Positions 18,796 through 27,064 of a stretch of DNA of 64,000 bases are shown here, in pieces (the first letter of the stretch is position 1; the number at the start of each line of letters is the position of its first letter). Where the stretch lies: assembly GCA_020073345.1 (NCBI GenBank), contig JAIQFI010000005.1, positions 124,001 to 188,000 on the forward strand, read 5' to 3'. The stretch comes from Terriglobia bacterium. Lineage in GTDB: Bacteria; Acidobacteriota; Terriglobia; Bryobacterales; Bryobacteraceae. Both the position numbers and the translations under genes were made by a program. The notes below the pieces were generated by a model that was given only the letters and a program-made list of their open reading frames with translations, was not told the origin of the DNA and did not search any database.

Positions 18796-20892
18796 GTGAA
18801 GGTATACGAAACAAATGACATCCGGAATGTTGCCCTGATCGGGCACGGGCACTCAGGAAAAACGTCGCTGGTGGCCGGCGCTCTGTTCGCCGGCGGCGCC
18901 ACCAGCCGCCTGACGCGTGTCGATGAAGGCAACACCATTACGGATTTTGACGACGAAGAAATCGCGCGTAAAATCACGATCTCTTCGACCGTCGCGGCCG
19001 CCGAGTGGAACAGGAAGAAGATCAACCTGATCGACACTCCCGGCTTCAACATGTTCATCAACGACGCCAAGGCCGCCCTGGCCGCGGCGGATGCGGCGCT
19101 GGTGGTGGTGGATGGCGTGGCCGGTGTCGAGGTGCAGACCGAAAAAGTCTGGAGCTTCAGCGACGAGTTCAGTCTGCCGCGCGCGATCGTGATCAATAAG
19201 CTCGACCGGGAGCGCTCCAGTTTCGAGCGGACGCTGGAAAACGTCCAGTCGGTGTTCGGCCGGACTGCGGTTCCGATCCATCTGCCTATCGGAGCCGAGC
19301 GCGAGTTCAAGGGCGTGGTCGATCTGATCCGTATGAAGGCCTATTCTTACACGCCCGACGGCGACGGCAAAGGAAAGGAAGGCGAGATTCCCGCCAACGT
19401 GGCGGAAGCTGCCCAGAAGGCTCATGAAGCTCTGATCGAAATGGTGGCCGAAGGAAATGACAAATTGCTGGAGGAGTATTTCGAGAAGGGCACGCTGCCG
19501 CCCGAGGATATCAGCGTGGGTCTTCGCGATGCGGTGCGCACGATGCGCATGTTCCCGGTGCTGTGCGCCTCCGGCTTGCACAATATCGGAACCGATCTGG
19601 TGTTGAATTTCGTTCTGGACAATTTCCCTGGACCCGCCGACCGCGGTCCGTGGAAAGGCACGCTGAATGGCAAGGAAGTGGAGCGAGCCGTGAAAGATTC
19701 CGAGCCCGTGTCCGCATTCGTCTTCAAGACCGTGGCCGATCCGTTCGCCGGCCGCGTATCGTACTTCAAAGTTGTGTCGGGCGTGGTGAAGAACGATGCG
19801 AACCTGGTGAACGTCCGCAGCAGCGCGGCCGAGCGTCTGTCGCATATCGGCGTTTTGTTCGGCAAAACCATTCAGCCGGTTCCCGACCTGCACGCGGGCG
19901 ATATCGGCGGTGTCGCCAAACTCAAGGAAACCCTCACCGGCGACACTCTGGCCGACAAGGCTTCGCAAATCACCTATCCACCTGTGAAACTGCCTGAGCC
20001 GTCCATTGCCTACGCTATATCCGCCAAGACCCGCAACGACGAAGACCGCATGGGCAATGCGGTCCACAAGATTCTGGAAGAGGACCAGACGCTGCGCTTC
20101 TATCGGGATCCGCAGACCAAGGAGTTCCTGCTGGCTGGATGCGGCCAGCAGCACGTGGAAGTTATCGTCAGCCGCCTGAAGAAGCGCTACAGTGTGGATG
20201 TCGAACTGCACGCGCCGAAAATTCCTTACCGCGAAACCATTCGCGGGAAGGCCGATGTACAGGGCCGCCATAAGAAGCAGACCGGCGGACACGGACAGTT
20301 CGGCGATTGCTGGATCCGCGTGGAGCCGCTGCCGCGCGGCGAAAAGTTTTCGTTCGAGAACGAAGTGTTCGGCGGCGCCATTCCCAGGAACTTCATCCCG
20401 GCGATCGAGAAAGGCATTGTCGAGGCCGCGGAAAAAGGATATCTCGCCGGATTTCCCATGGTGGACTTCCGCGTGGTTGTCTACGACGGCTCCTATCACG
20501 ACGTCGATTCCTCGGAAATGTCATTCAAGCTGGCGGCCCGGAAAGCCTTCAGGGCGGCGATGGAGCAGGCCAAGCCTACGCTTCTCGAGCCGGTCATGAA
20601 CGTGGAAGTGCAGGCGCCGGTGGAGTACGCAGGCGATCTGATGGGCGACATGAACGGCCGGCGCGGACGCATCGCGGGCATGGATACCAAAGGCGGCACG
20701 CAAATCATCAAAGCCCAGGTTCCCATGGCTGAAATGCTCAGCTACCAGAACGATCTGACTTCGATGACGCAGGGTAGGGCGACGTTTTCCATGGAGTTTT
20801 CGCACTACGATTATGTGCCGCAGTTGCAGGCCGAGAAAGTGATCGCGGCTGCCAAGGCCGCCAAGGTCGGCGAAGTTGAAGAAGAAGAGTAG
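18796..20892 (+). CDS. fusA: elongation factor G, type II (FusA2-like)
   Basis: This 698-residue translational GTPase has the full five-domain EF-G layout. The P-loop is GHGHSGKTS instead of the AHIDAGKTT of canonical EF-G, switch II is DTPGFNMF and the base-recognition motif is NKLD. Domain IV begins around RHKKQTGGHGQFGDCWI, and the C-terminus is a short Glu-rich tail. The unusual P-loop and acidic tail point to the EF-G II subgroup found as a second copy in many bacteria, some of which act only in translocation or ribosome splitting. The start is GTG 18796 with AGGAG 10 bases upstream. It is monocistronic or followed loosely by the nitroreductase. The exact subgroup needs a tree. Confidence 0.85.
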   Translation: MKVYETNDIRNVALIGHGHSGKTSLVAGALFAGGATSRLTRVDEGNTITDFDDEEIARKITISSTVAAAEWNRKKINLIDTPGFNMFINDAKAALAAADAALVVVDGVAGVEVQTEKVWSFSDEFSLPRAIVINKLDRERSSFERTLENVQSVFGRTAVPIHLPIGAEREFKGVVDLIRMKAYSYTPDGDGKGKEGEIPANVAEAAQKAHEALIEMVAEGNDKLLEEYFEKGTLPPEDISVGLRDAVRTMRMFPVLCASGLHNIGTDLVLNFVLDNFPGPADRGPWKGTLNGKEVERAVKDSEPVSAFVFKTVADPFAGRVSYFKVVSGVVKNDANLVNVRSSAAERLSHIGVLFGKTIQPVPDLHAGDIGGVAKLKETLTGDTLADKASQITYPPVKLPEPSIAYAISAKTRNDEDRMGNAVHKILEEDQTLRFYRDPQTKEFLLAGCGQQHVEVIVSRLKKRYSVDVELHAPKIPYRETIRGKADVQGRHKKQTGGHGQFGDCWIRVEPLPRGEKFSFENEVFGGAIPRNFIPAIEKGIVEAAEKGYLAGFPMVDFRVVVYDGSYHDVDSSEMSFKLAARKAFRAAMEQAKPTLLEPVMNVEVQAPVEYAGDLMGDMNGRRGRIAGMDTKGGTQIIKAQVPMAEMLSYQNDLTSMTQGRATFSMEFSHYDYVPQLQAEKVIAAAKAAKVGEVEEEE

Positions 20893-20914
20893 ACAGGCTG
20901 TGGCACCATAAAGA

Positions 20915-21508
20915 GTGTTCGAGAAACCTGCTCCCGCCGACCATCCTATCTTCGATCTGCTCGCCCGCCGCTGGAGCCCGCGCGCGTTTTCCGACCGTTC
21001 CGTGGATCGCGAGACGCTGGCCAGCCTTTTCGAAGCCGCTCGCTGGGCGCCTTCGAGCGGGAACGGCCAGCCCGGGAGCTACCTTGTCGCGACGAAGGAC
21101 AATCCGGTCGAGCACGAGCGCCTGGCGAGTGTGCTGAATCCAGGCAATGCGTGGGCGCGCAAGGCTCCAGTGCTGGCTCTCTCCGTGGCGACCCTCCATC
21201 GCGCCGATAAGCCGAACCGACACGCTTACCACGACGTCGCTCTGGCGACCGAGAATCTGGTGATCCAGGCTGTTTCGATGGGACTCGCCGTGCATATGAT
21301 GGCCGGATTCAACGTAGAGCTGGCTCGCGAAGTGTTCGAGATCCCCGCGCGTCACGATCCGGTAACCATGATCGCGATCGGTTATCCGGGCGATCCACAA
21401 TCGCTTCCGGAGGACCTTCGCCAGAAAGAACTTGCCCCGCGCCAGCGCAAGCCGATCCGTGAGTTTGTGTTCAGCGGAAAGTTCGGCCAGCCGGCGGGGT
21501 TAGAATAG
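20915..21508 (+). CDS. nitroreductase-family flavoprotein
   Basis: This 197-residue protein of the FMN-dependent nitroreductase family begins with DHPIFDLLARRWSPRAFSDR. It then has RWAPSSGNGQPGSYLVATKD (RxxPSxxNxQPW-like FMN phosphate site) and ALATENLVIQAVSMGLAVHMMAGF, with the Met-rich active-site helix. VTMIAIGYPGDP and a basic C-terminus complete the fold. Substrates of such enzymes are usually nitro or quinone compounds reduced with NAD(P)H, or unknown. The start is a GTG at 20915, 23 bases after the EF-G stop, and no good ribosome site is visible. The aldo/keto reductase follows 15 bases downstream. Confidence 0.88.
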   Translation: MFEKPAPADHPIFDLLARRWSPRAFSDRSVDRETLASLFEAARWAPSSGNGQPGSYLVATKDNPVEHERLASVLNPGNAWARKAPVLALSVATLHRADKPNRHAYHDVALATENLVIQAVSMGLAVHMMAGFNVELAREVFEIPARHDPVTMIAIGYPGDPQSLPEDLRQKELAPRQRKPIREFVFSGKFGQPAGLE

Positions 21509-21522
21509 CCTCGGAGGACGTA

Positions 21523-22446
21523 GTGGAAAAAAGAAAGCTCGGTTCCCTAGAGGTTTCCCTGGCTGGACTGGGATGCAACAACTTTGGCTGGCGCATTGAC
21601 GCCGATGGCACGGCGGCCGTGGTGAACGCCGCGATCGAATCCGGGATTAACTTTTTCGACACGGCTGATATTTACGGCGGCGGACAAAGCGAAGAATTCC
21701 TGGGGCGCGCCCTCAAAGGCCGCCGCGACAGGGTTCTGATCGCTACCAAGTTCGGCATGAAGATGGCCGACGGCAAGGAAGGCGGCAAGCCCGCATACAT
21801 TCGTCAGGCCGCCGAAGACAGCCTGCGGCGCCTGGGGACGGATCAGATCGATCTGTATCAGATCCACCAGCCTGACCCTTCAACTCCGATTGCCGACACG
21901 CTAGGGGCGCTGGGTGAGTTGGTGAAAGCGGGCAAGGTGCGCGAGATCGGCTGTTCGAACTTCTCGGCGGACCAGCTCCGCGAGGCGGCTCAGGCGCAAG
22001 GCGGTCCACGTTTTGTCAGCGTGCAGAACAACTACAGCCTGCTCCATCGCGAGCCGGAGCCCGAGGTTCTGCCCGAGTGCCAGCGTCAAGGGATTGCGTT
22101 CCTGCCGTATTTTCCGCTTGCCAATGGGCTGTTGACGGGAAAGTATCGCAAGGGCCAGCCCTTCCCGAAATCGAGCCGCGCCGAGGACGGATTTGGTCCG
22201 AAGGTATTCACTGAAGAGAACCTCGCGCTGGTCGAACAGCTTCGCGCCTTCGCGGAATCGCGCGGGCGCACCCTGCTGGAACTGGCGATGGCGTGGCTGT
22301 CCGCGAAAAAGGTGATCGCATCGATCATCGCCGGGGCCAAAACGCCGGAGCAGGTGAAGGCCAACGCCTCGGCGGTCGCGTGGCGATTGACGGGGGCCGA
22401 TGTGACGGCTGTAGACGGGATCTTGACTTCGAAGGCACACGGATAA
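21523..22446 (+). CDS. aldo/keto reductase
   Basis: This 307-residue NADPH-dependent oxidoreductase has a TIM barrel. The catalytic set is visible: Asp in FFDTADIYGGGQSEE, Tyr in the same motif, Lys in LIATKFGMK and His in YQIHQPDPSTP. The nucleotide-phosphate site near the C-terminus is IIAGAKTPEQVKANASA. The start GTG at 21523 has CGGAGG upstream. Its stop overlaps the start of the next gene (TAATG), making it the head of a coupled chain with cyaY, hemW and threonine aldolase. The substrate is not predictable from sequence. Confidence 0.93.
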   Translation: MEKRKLGSLEVSLAGLGCNNFGWRIDADGTAAVVNAAIESGINFFDTADIYGGGQSEEFLGRALKGRRDRVLIATKFGMKMADGKEGGKPAYIRQAAEDSLRRLGTDQIDLYQIHQPDPSTPIADTLGALGELVKAGKVREIGCSNFSADQLREAAQAQGGPRFVSVQNNYSLLHREPEPEVLPECQRQGIAFLPYFPLANGLLTGKYRKGQPFPKSSRAEDGFGPKVFTEENLALVEQLRAFAESRGRTLLELAMAWLSAKKVIASIIAGAKTPEQVKANASAVAWRLTGADVTAVDGILTSKAHG

Positions 22447-22766
22447 TGGACGAGCAGGAATTTAAAACCCGCGCCGATCAGGCGTTGACCGATCTCTACC
22501 GCCGCCTCTCGGCCACCGCCGAGGAACACGATTTTGAGGTCGACTTCAATGCCGGCGCCCTGGCCATCGAGTTTGAGACGCCTCCGGCGAAGTTCGTGGT
22601 GAGCCCGAACTCGCCTGTCAGTCAAATCTGGGTCTCCGCGCATTCGAAAAGCTTCAAGCTGGATTGGGATCCGGCGCGCGCTGCGTTTGCGCTCGGAGGG
22701 CAAACGCTGGCCGAGCTGATGGGCGATGCGGTCGGTCAGCAGCTCGGTGAAAAAGTCACTCTCTAA
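22446..22766 (+). CDS. cyaY: frataxin-like iron donor CyaY
   Basis: The 106-residue protein aligns with bacterial frataxin along its length. An acidic N-terminal helix (DEQEFKTRADQALTDLYRRL) carries the Glu/Asp residues used for iron binding. It is followed by FEVDFNAGALAIEFE, FVVSPNSPVSQIWVSAHS and the C-terminal helix TLAELMGDAVGQQLGE. CyaY delivers or gates iron for Fe-S cluster assembly with IscS. The ATG overlaps the previous stop (TAATG) and the same arrangement joins it to hemW. Frataxin is best known from Proteobacteria, so its position next to hemW here is informative. Confidence 0.85.
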   Translation: MDEQEFKTRADQALTDLYRRLSATAEEHDFEVDFNAGALAIEFETPPAKFVVSPNSPVSQIWVSAHSKSFKLDWDPARAAFALGGQTLAELMGDAVGQQLGEKVTL

Positions 22767-23845
22767 TGGCCGGCGTCTACATTTCCTATCCCTTTTGCGC
22801 GCAGAAATGCACCTACTGCAACTTTGCCTCGGGCGTCTTTCCGCGCGAGCTCGAGCCGCGTTATCTCGATGCCCTGCGGACCGAACTGCACAACACCGAG
22901 TGGCCCTGGACACCTGAAACCGTGTATTTGGGGGGAGGGACGCCCAGTTTGATTGAGCCGGAGGCGCTTTCCGGGTTGCTGTCCGCAATCCCCGGCGGCC
23001 TGTGGCAGGAAGCGACGATGGAGGCCGCGCCCGGGGGCATCACGCCGGACAAGGCCGCCGCCTGGCGTCGCGCGGGAATCAATCGCGTGAGCCTGGGCGT
23101 GCAGTCCTTCAACACGCGGGAACTCGCGCGCACCGGCCGCAAGCACACGGCGGAGGTCGTCGAGTGCGAGGTCGCCGTGCTGCGCGCCGCGGGCATCGGC
23201 AACTTCAACATTGACTTGATTGCCGGCCTTCCGGGTCAGACGCTCGAAAGCTGGAATCAATCTCTTGATTGGGTGGTAAGTTTGAATGCCCCGCACGTGT
23301 CCGTTTATATGCTGGAGATCGACCAGGACAGCCGCCTGGGTGCGGAAGTCATGGCTTTCGGCAAGCGCTACGGCGCGACGGAGATTCCTCCTGACGATCA
23401 GATAGCGGACTTTTACGAAATCGCCGTCGATCACCTGGCGCGAGCCGGAATCGCGCGTTATGAGATATCGAATTTTGCCCGTCCGGGATTCGAATCGCGC
23501 CACAATATGAAATACTGGCGACGCGAGGCGTACCTCGGTTTCGGCGCCGATGCTCATTCGTTTGACGGTGAATGGCGTTGGCAGAATCCGGAGTCAATCG
23601 AAGACTACTTGCGGGGCTCGAATCCGGAGCGAACGCCCGCCGAGCCCATCGCCGAACGTTTTTTTCTGGGACTGCGGCTCTCAGAAGGCATTGCAGGCGA
23701 CTGGTCTCCTTTTCAATCCGCGATCGAACGCGGTATCCGGGACGGACTCCTCGAAACCGAAGGAAACCGTGTGCGCCTGACCTCGCGCGGCGTGCTGCTT
23801 TCGAATGAAGTCTTCGCCGAATTTGTGGGAGCTCCCGCGACATGA
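22766..23845 (+). CDS. hemW: radical-SAM haem chaperone HemW
   Basis: This 359-residue radical-SAM protein has the N-terminal motif [16 protein letters not shown] (CxxxCxxC) with the aromatic residue pattern of the HemW/HemN group. It lacks the CxxxCxxCxC arrangement that marks the true coproporphyrinogen dehydrogenase Hem[33 protein letters not shown] and a C-terminal HemN-C-like region ([10 protein letters not shown]) follow. HemW binds haem and passes it to apoproteins. It is coupled to cyaY upstream and overlaps threonine aldolase by 4 bases (ATGA), so it sits in an iron/haem cluster. Confidence 0.9.
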   Translation: MAGVYISYPFCAQKCTYCNFASGVFPRELEPRYLDALRTELHNTEWPWTPETVYLGGGTPSLIEPEALSGLLSAIPGGLWQEATMEAAPGGITPDKAAAWRRAGINRVSLGVQSFNTRELARTGRKHTAEVVECEVAVLRAAGIGNFNIDLIAGLPGQTLESWNQSLDWVVSLNAPHVSVYMLEIDQDSRLGAEVMAFGKRYGATEIPPDDQIADFYEIAVDHLARAGIARYEISNFARPGFESRHNMKYWRREAYLGFGADAHSFDGEWRWQNPESIEDYLRGSNPERTPAEPIAERFFLGLRLSEGIAGDWSPFQSAIERGIRDGLLETEGNRVRLTSRGVLLSNEVFAEFVGAPAT

Positions 23846-24867
23846 TCGACCTGCGCAGTGACACCGTCACCAAGCCGACGCCCGCGATGCGGCGCGCCAT
23901 GGCCGAGGCTGAAGTCGGCGATGACGTGTACGGAGAGGACCCCACAGTCAGAAGGCTTGAAGAGCGCGTCGCCGAGATGCTCGGCAAGCAAGCTTCGCTG
24001 TTCCTTCCGTCGGGCACTATGGGCAATACCATCGGCATCAAGCTCCACACGCGGCACGGGGAAGAGGTCGTCTGCGATCATCGCGCGCACATCCTGGATT
24101 GGGAGATGTCGATGACCGCGTGGTTTTCCGGCTGTCTGGCTCGTCCGGTCCCCACCGAAGACGGCGTCCTGCGCTGGTCCGACATCGAGCCCGTAGTTCG
24201 GCCTAGGACGGGATTCCCGGCGCCGACGGCGATGGTCAACATCGAGCATCCGCACAATATGGGCGGCGGGACTCTTTTCCCGATCGAAGGCATCGAGACC
24301 ATCTGCGATCACGCGCACGAGCGCGGTCTCAAAGTCCACATGGATGGCGCCCGACTGTTCAACGCCGTGGCCGCGTCCGGCGAGACGGCTGCGCGGATCG
24401 TGGCGAAAACCGATAGCGTCATGTTCTGTCTGTCGAAGGGACTGGGAGCGCCGGTCGGCTCGATGCTCGCGGGCGATGCCGCGACGATGGCGGAGGCTCG
24501 TCTCTATCGCAAGCGCCTGGGCGGCGGAATGCGGCAGGCCGGCATCCTGGCTGCCGCGGGACTGGTGGCGCTAGAAGCCTCTCCGAGGCATTTGTCTGAC
24601 GACCACAGCAATGCCAGGCTCATGGCGGAGCGAATCGGGGTCGATCCTGCCAAGGTTCTCATCAATAAGCCCCAGACCAACATCGTGATTTTCGATATCG
24701 CCAAGACGGGCCTACTGCCGGCTGAGTTTCTGGCGCGGCTGAAGTCGAGCGGGATTCTGGCGGGCTCGGTGGGCGGATCGCGGATCCGCCTAGTGACCCA
24801 CTACGACGTTTCCCGCCAGGATTGTATAACGGCCGGAGATGCAATCGCCTCGTTGCTCAAGGCTTGA
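23842..24867 (+). CDS. ltaE: low-specificity L-threonine aldolase
   Basis: This 341-residue PLP enzyme of the beta-eliminating-lyase family cleaves L-threonine and L-allo-threonine to glycine and acetaldehyde. It starts with [17 protein letters not shown], the family signature. Further motifs are [55 protein letters not shown] and the PLP-lysine region [13 protein letters not shown]. The length is normal. The ATG overlaps the end of hemW (ATGA), so it is the last gene of the aldo/keto reductase-cyaY-hemW chain. A 30-bp gap separates it from the ThuA gene. Confidence 0.93.
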   Translation: MIDLRSDTVTKPTPAMRRAMAEAEVGDDVYGEDPTVRRLEERVAEMLGKQASLFLPSGTMGNTIGIKLHTRHGEEVVCDHRAHILDWEMSMTAWFSGCLARPVPTEDGVLRWSDIEPVVRPRTGFPAPTAMVNIEHPHNMGGGTLFPIEGIETICDHAHERGLKVHMDGARLFNAVAASGETAARIVAKTDSVMFCLSKGLGAPVGSMLAGDAATMAEARLYRKRLGGGMRQAGILAAAGLVALEASPRHLSDDHSNARLMAERIGVDPAKVLINKPQTNIVIFDIAKTGLLPAEFLARLKSSGILAGSVGGSRIRLVTHYDVSRQDCITAGDAIASLLKA

Positions 24868-24897
24868 CAATGGGGCCCCGGCTTAACAAAATGGGCC

Positions 24898-25785
24898 ATG
24901 CTTCCTACGCGAATTCTGGCTCGTACGCTTGCTGCGGCTCTCTCTGTGGCGCTGTGCGGCGCCGTTTTCATGACCGCGCAAAACCCACCCGCTGCCGGTA
25001 AAGGCAAAGCCAAGGGAAAGGGTCCCCCCGGAGCAAACCATCCGGAAAGGATTCAGGTTCTGATCATTACCGGACAGAACCCCCACGATTGGCGCGCCAC
25101 AACGCCATCGCTGCGGAAGACTCTGGACGACACCGAGAAGTTTGAAACGCGCGTGATCGAGGAGTTCCGCGGCGGCGGCCCTGAACTGCTTGCGCCCTAT
25201 GACGTAGTCGTGGTGAATTATTACGACGGCAATGCCAAGAATCGCTGGGGCGAGCGCGCGGAGACCGGGCTGGCCGACTTCGTCCGTTCCGGCAAAGGGC
25301 TGGTCCTGTACCATTTGTCGCTGGGCGCCTTCGACGGCTGGACGGACTACGAGAAGATGTCGGGCGGCAACTGGCGGCCGAATCAAGGGCACCACTCCGC
25401 CGCTCACGACTACACTCTCGACGTCAAGGACTCCAATCACCCGATTATGCAGGGGCTGAAGTCACCGCTGATGATCAAGATGGATGAGCTGTTCGCCAAC
25501 CTCCGGTGGCAGCCCGAGGGTAGCTATCACGTGCTCGCATCCGCCTACGACGATCATTCGCTGTATAACGCGCGCGACACGCAGACCAAAGTCGGCGCGG
25601 GGACTAACGAGCCGATCTTGTGGACCACCGAGTTCGGAAAGGGCCGGGTGTTTGCCGATGCCCTAGGCCATGGCCCCGAAAATACCGAAGAACCAGCCTT
25701 CAAGATTATCTTCGCGCGTGGAGTCGAGTGGGCCAGCACCGGAAAAGTCACCATCCTGATCGCGCCGGAGCTGGCTGCCAAGTAA
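24898..25785 (+). CDS. exported ThuA-domain protein
   Basis: The product is 295 residues long with a signal peptide (LARTLAAALSVALCGAVFM) and a Gly/Lys linker (AAGKGKAKGKGPPGAN). The remainder is a ThuA (class-I glutamine-amidotransferase-like) domain: VLIITGQNPHDWRAT, YDVVVVNYYDGN, VRSGKGLVLYHLSLGAFDGW, HDYTLDVKDSNHPIMQGL and a final GRVFADALGHGPENTE. ThuA proteins are linked to sugar utilisation, and many are exported in Acidobacteria; their enzymatic reaction is not settled. The MFS transporter gene converges from the opposite strand 8 bases later. A sugar-related role is plausible only by family association. Confidence 0.87.
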   Translation: MLPTRILARTLAAALSVALCGAVFMTAQNPPAAGKGKAKGKGPPGANHPERIQVLIITGQNPHDWRATTPSLRKTLDDTEKFETRVIEEFRGGGPELLAPYDVVVVNYYDGNAKNRWGERAETGLADFVRSGKGLVLYHLSLGAFDGWTDYEKMSGGNWRPNQGHHSAAHDYTLDVKDSNHPIMQGLKSPLMIKMDELFANLRWQPEGSYHVLASAYDDHSLYNARDTQTKVGAGTNEPILWTTEFGKGRVFADALGHGPENTEEPAFKIIFARGVEWASTGKVTILIAPELAAK

Positions 25786-25793
25786 TTGCCGCC

Positions 25794-27017
25794 TTACGCG
25801 CGAACAGCGCGGAGCTGCGGTTTGTTTTCGCGCGCCAGAAACAAGTAGGCTGCTACGCCGATGATGAGGACCACCCAAATGGTCTGCATGGGAGCCGTAT
25901 AGCTGCCGGTAACCTGCTTCAGCCATCCGGTGATGATCGGTGCGACGATGCCGGCCAGATTCAGCGCTGTGTTCTGGATTCCGGCCACCCGCCCCGGAGC
26001 GATTCCCGGCAGCAACGTCTGCGTGATCGCCCAATAGTTGGCGGTCGCCAGCCCCAGGCCGGTCATGGAGAAGATAGCGAAGAAGATCGCAACACTGGTG
26101 GATTCGGACATCGCGCCGAATACTTCGGTCGAAGCGGCCAGCAGTCCGGCGATGGTGAACCAGCGGCGCGTATTCACGGCACTCGCGCCGCGGCGGATCA
26201 TCCAGTCGGCGGCGGCCCCGGCGAGAATCGCCACGGTGCCGGTACCGGCGAAGCTGAACATCGTATAGACGCTCATGGACGATAGTGTGAGGTTGCGGCT
26301 CTCTACAAAATAGGCCGGCAGCCAGGTGAGTGAGAAAAACAGAAAGTAGTTGTAGCAGAACGTTCCGATGACCGTTGCCCACATCGCGCGAGTTGCGAAA
26401 AGAGCGCCGAGTGACGGGGCATTACGTTGTGCAGCTTGATGGCTTCGAGCGTCGGCTCGGTCGTCCTCGGCCAGCACCAGCCACGGGATCACCCACACCA
26501 GGCCGCAGATGCCCAGCAGAAAGAACATCGTCCGCCACCCGTAACCTAAGATCAACCAGGTTGCTAAAGGTGACGCGATGGCCGGGCCCCATTTGCTTCC
26601 CGAGACGAAGATTCCCGCGGCGAAACCTCGCTGGCGCTCGTCGACGTTCTTGGCGAGCCAGGCCAGCCCGGCTGGAAACAGCGCCGCTTCTGCCACCCCG
26701 AGCATCAACCGCAGCGCTACCAGCTCCCAAAACGCGCCCGCCGCCGCCGTGGCCGCGGCTACCAGGCACCACAGCACAAAGCTGATCGCCAGGGGACGCT
26801 TGACCCCGAAGCGGTCCACCAGCAGGCCCGCAGGGATCTGCATGACGGTGTAGCTCCAAAAGAAGACCGAGTTGAGCACACCGCGGCCCGTATCGCTAAG
26901 CGCGAAGAATTGCTTGAAGTCGGCCGACGCCAGGGCGATCGCCAGGTTGGTGCGATCGATATAGGCGATGATCACGCCCAGGCCGAGCAGCGTGACTAAG
27001 GTCCACTTCCGCAACAT
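25794..27017 (-). CDS. MFS transporter, anion:cation symporter type
   Basis: This 407-residue protein has 12 predicted membrane segments and the ACS-family pattern of hexuronate, glucarate and phthalate transporters. AYIDRTNLAIALA lies at the end of TM1, GVLNSVFFWSYTVMQIPAGLLVDRFGVKRPL in TM2 to loop 2-3, and GVAEAALFPAGLAWLAKNV in TM4. A final cytoplasmic tail NKPQLRAVRA follows. The substrate is probably an organic acid or sugar acid but cannot be named. The ThuA-domain gene converges on it; the pair may be functionally linked but are on opposite strands. A TATACT -10-like element lies 15 bases before the start. Confidence 0.88.
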   Translation of the reverse strand: MLRKWTLVTLLGLGVIIAYIDRTNLAIALASADFKQFFALSDTGRGVLNSVFFWSYTVMQIPAGLLVDRFGVKRPLAISFVLWCLVAAATAAAGAFWELVALRLMLGVAEAALFPAGLAWLAKNVDERQRGFAAGIFVSGSKWGPAIASPLATWLILGYGWRTMFFLLGICGLVWVIPWLVLAEDDRADARSHQAAQRNAPSLGALFATRAMWATVIGTFCYNYFLFFSLTWLPAYFVESRNLTLSSMSVYTMFSFAGTGTVAILAGAAADWMIRRGASAVNTRRWFTIAGLLAASTEVFGAMSESTSVAIFFAIFSMTGLGLATANYWAITQTLLPGIAPGRVAGIQNTALNLAGIVAPIITGWLKQVTGSYTAPMQTIWVVLIIGVAAYLFLARENKPQLRAVRA

Positions 27018-27032
27018 TTCTATATTGAGCGA

Positions 27033-27038
27033 AGTATA
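27033..27038 (-). promoter_or_regulatory. putative -10 (TATACT) for the MFS gene
   Basis: On the minus strand TATACT lies 15 bases upstream of the ATG at 27017. It is followed by TCG, so it lacks the GA seen in the related elements. No -35 was recognised. Confidence 0.4.
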
Positions 27039-27064
27039 GCTTGCGGAGGACTGCCGGATTCGCG

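Noticed and set aside
18853-20499. A 548-residue open frame opposite the EF-G gene
   Set aside because: It lies wholly within EF-G II on the other strand and shows no family motif; codon-bias shadow.
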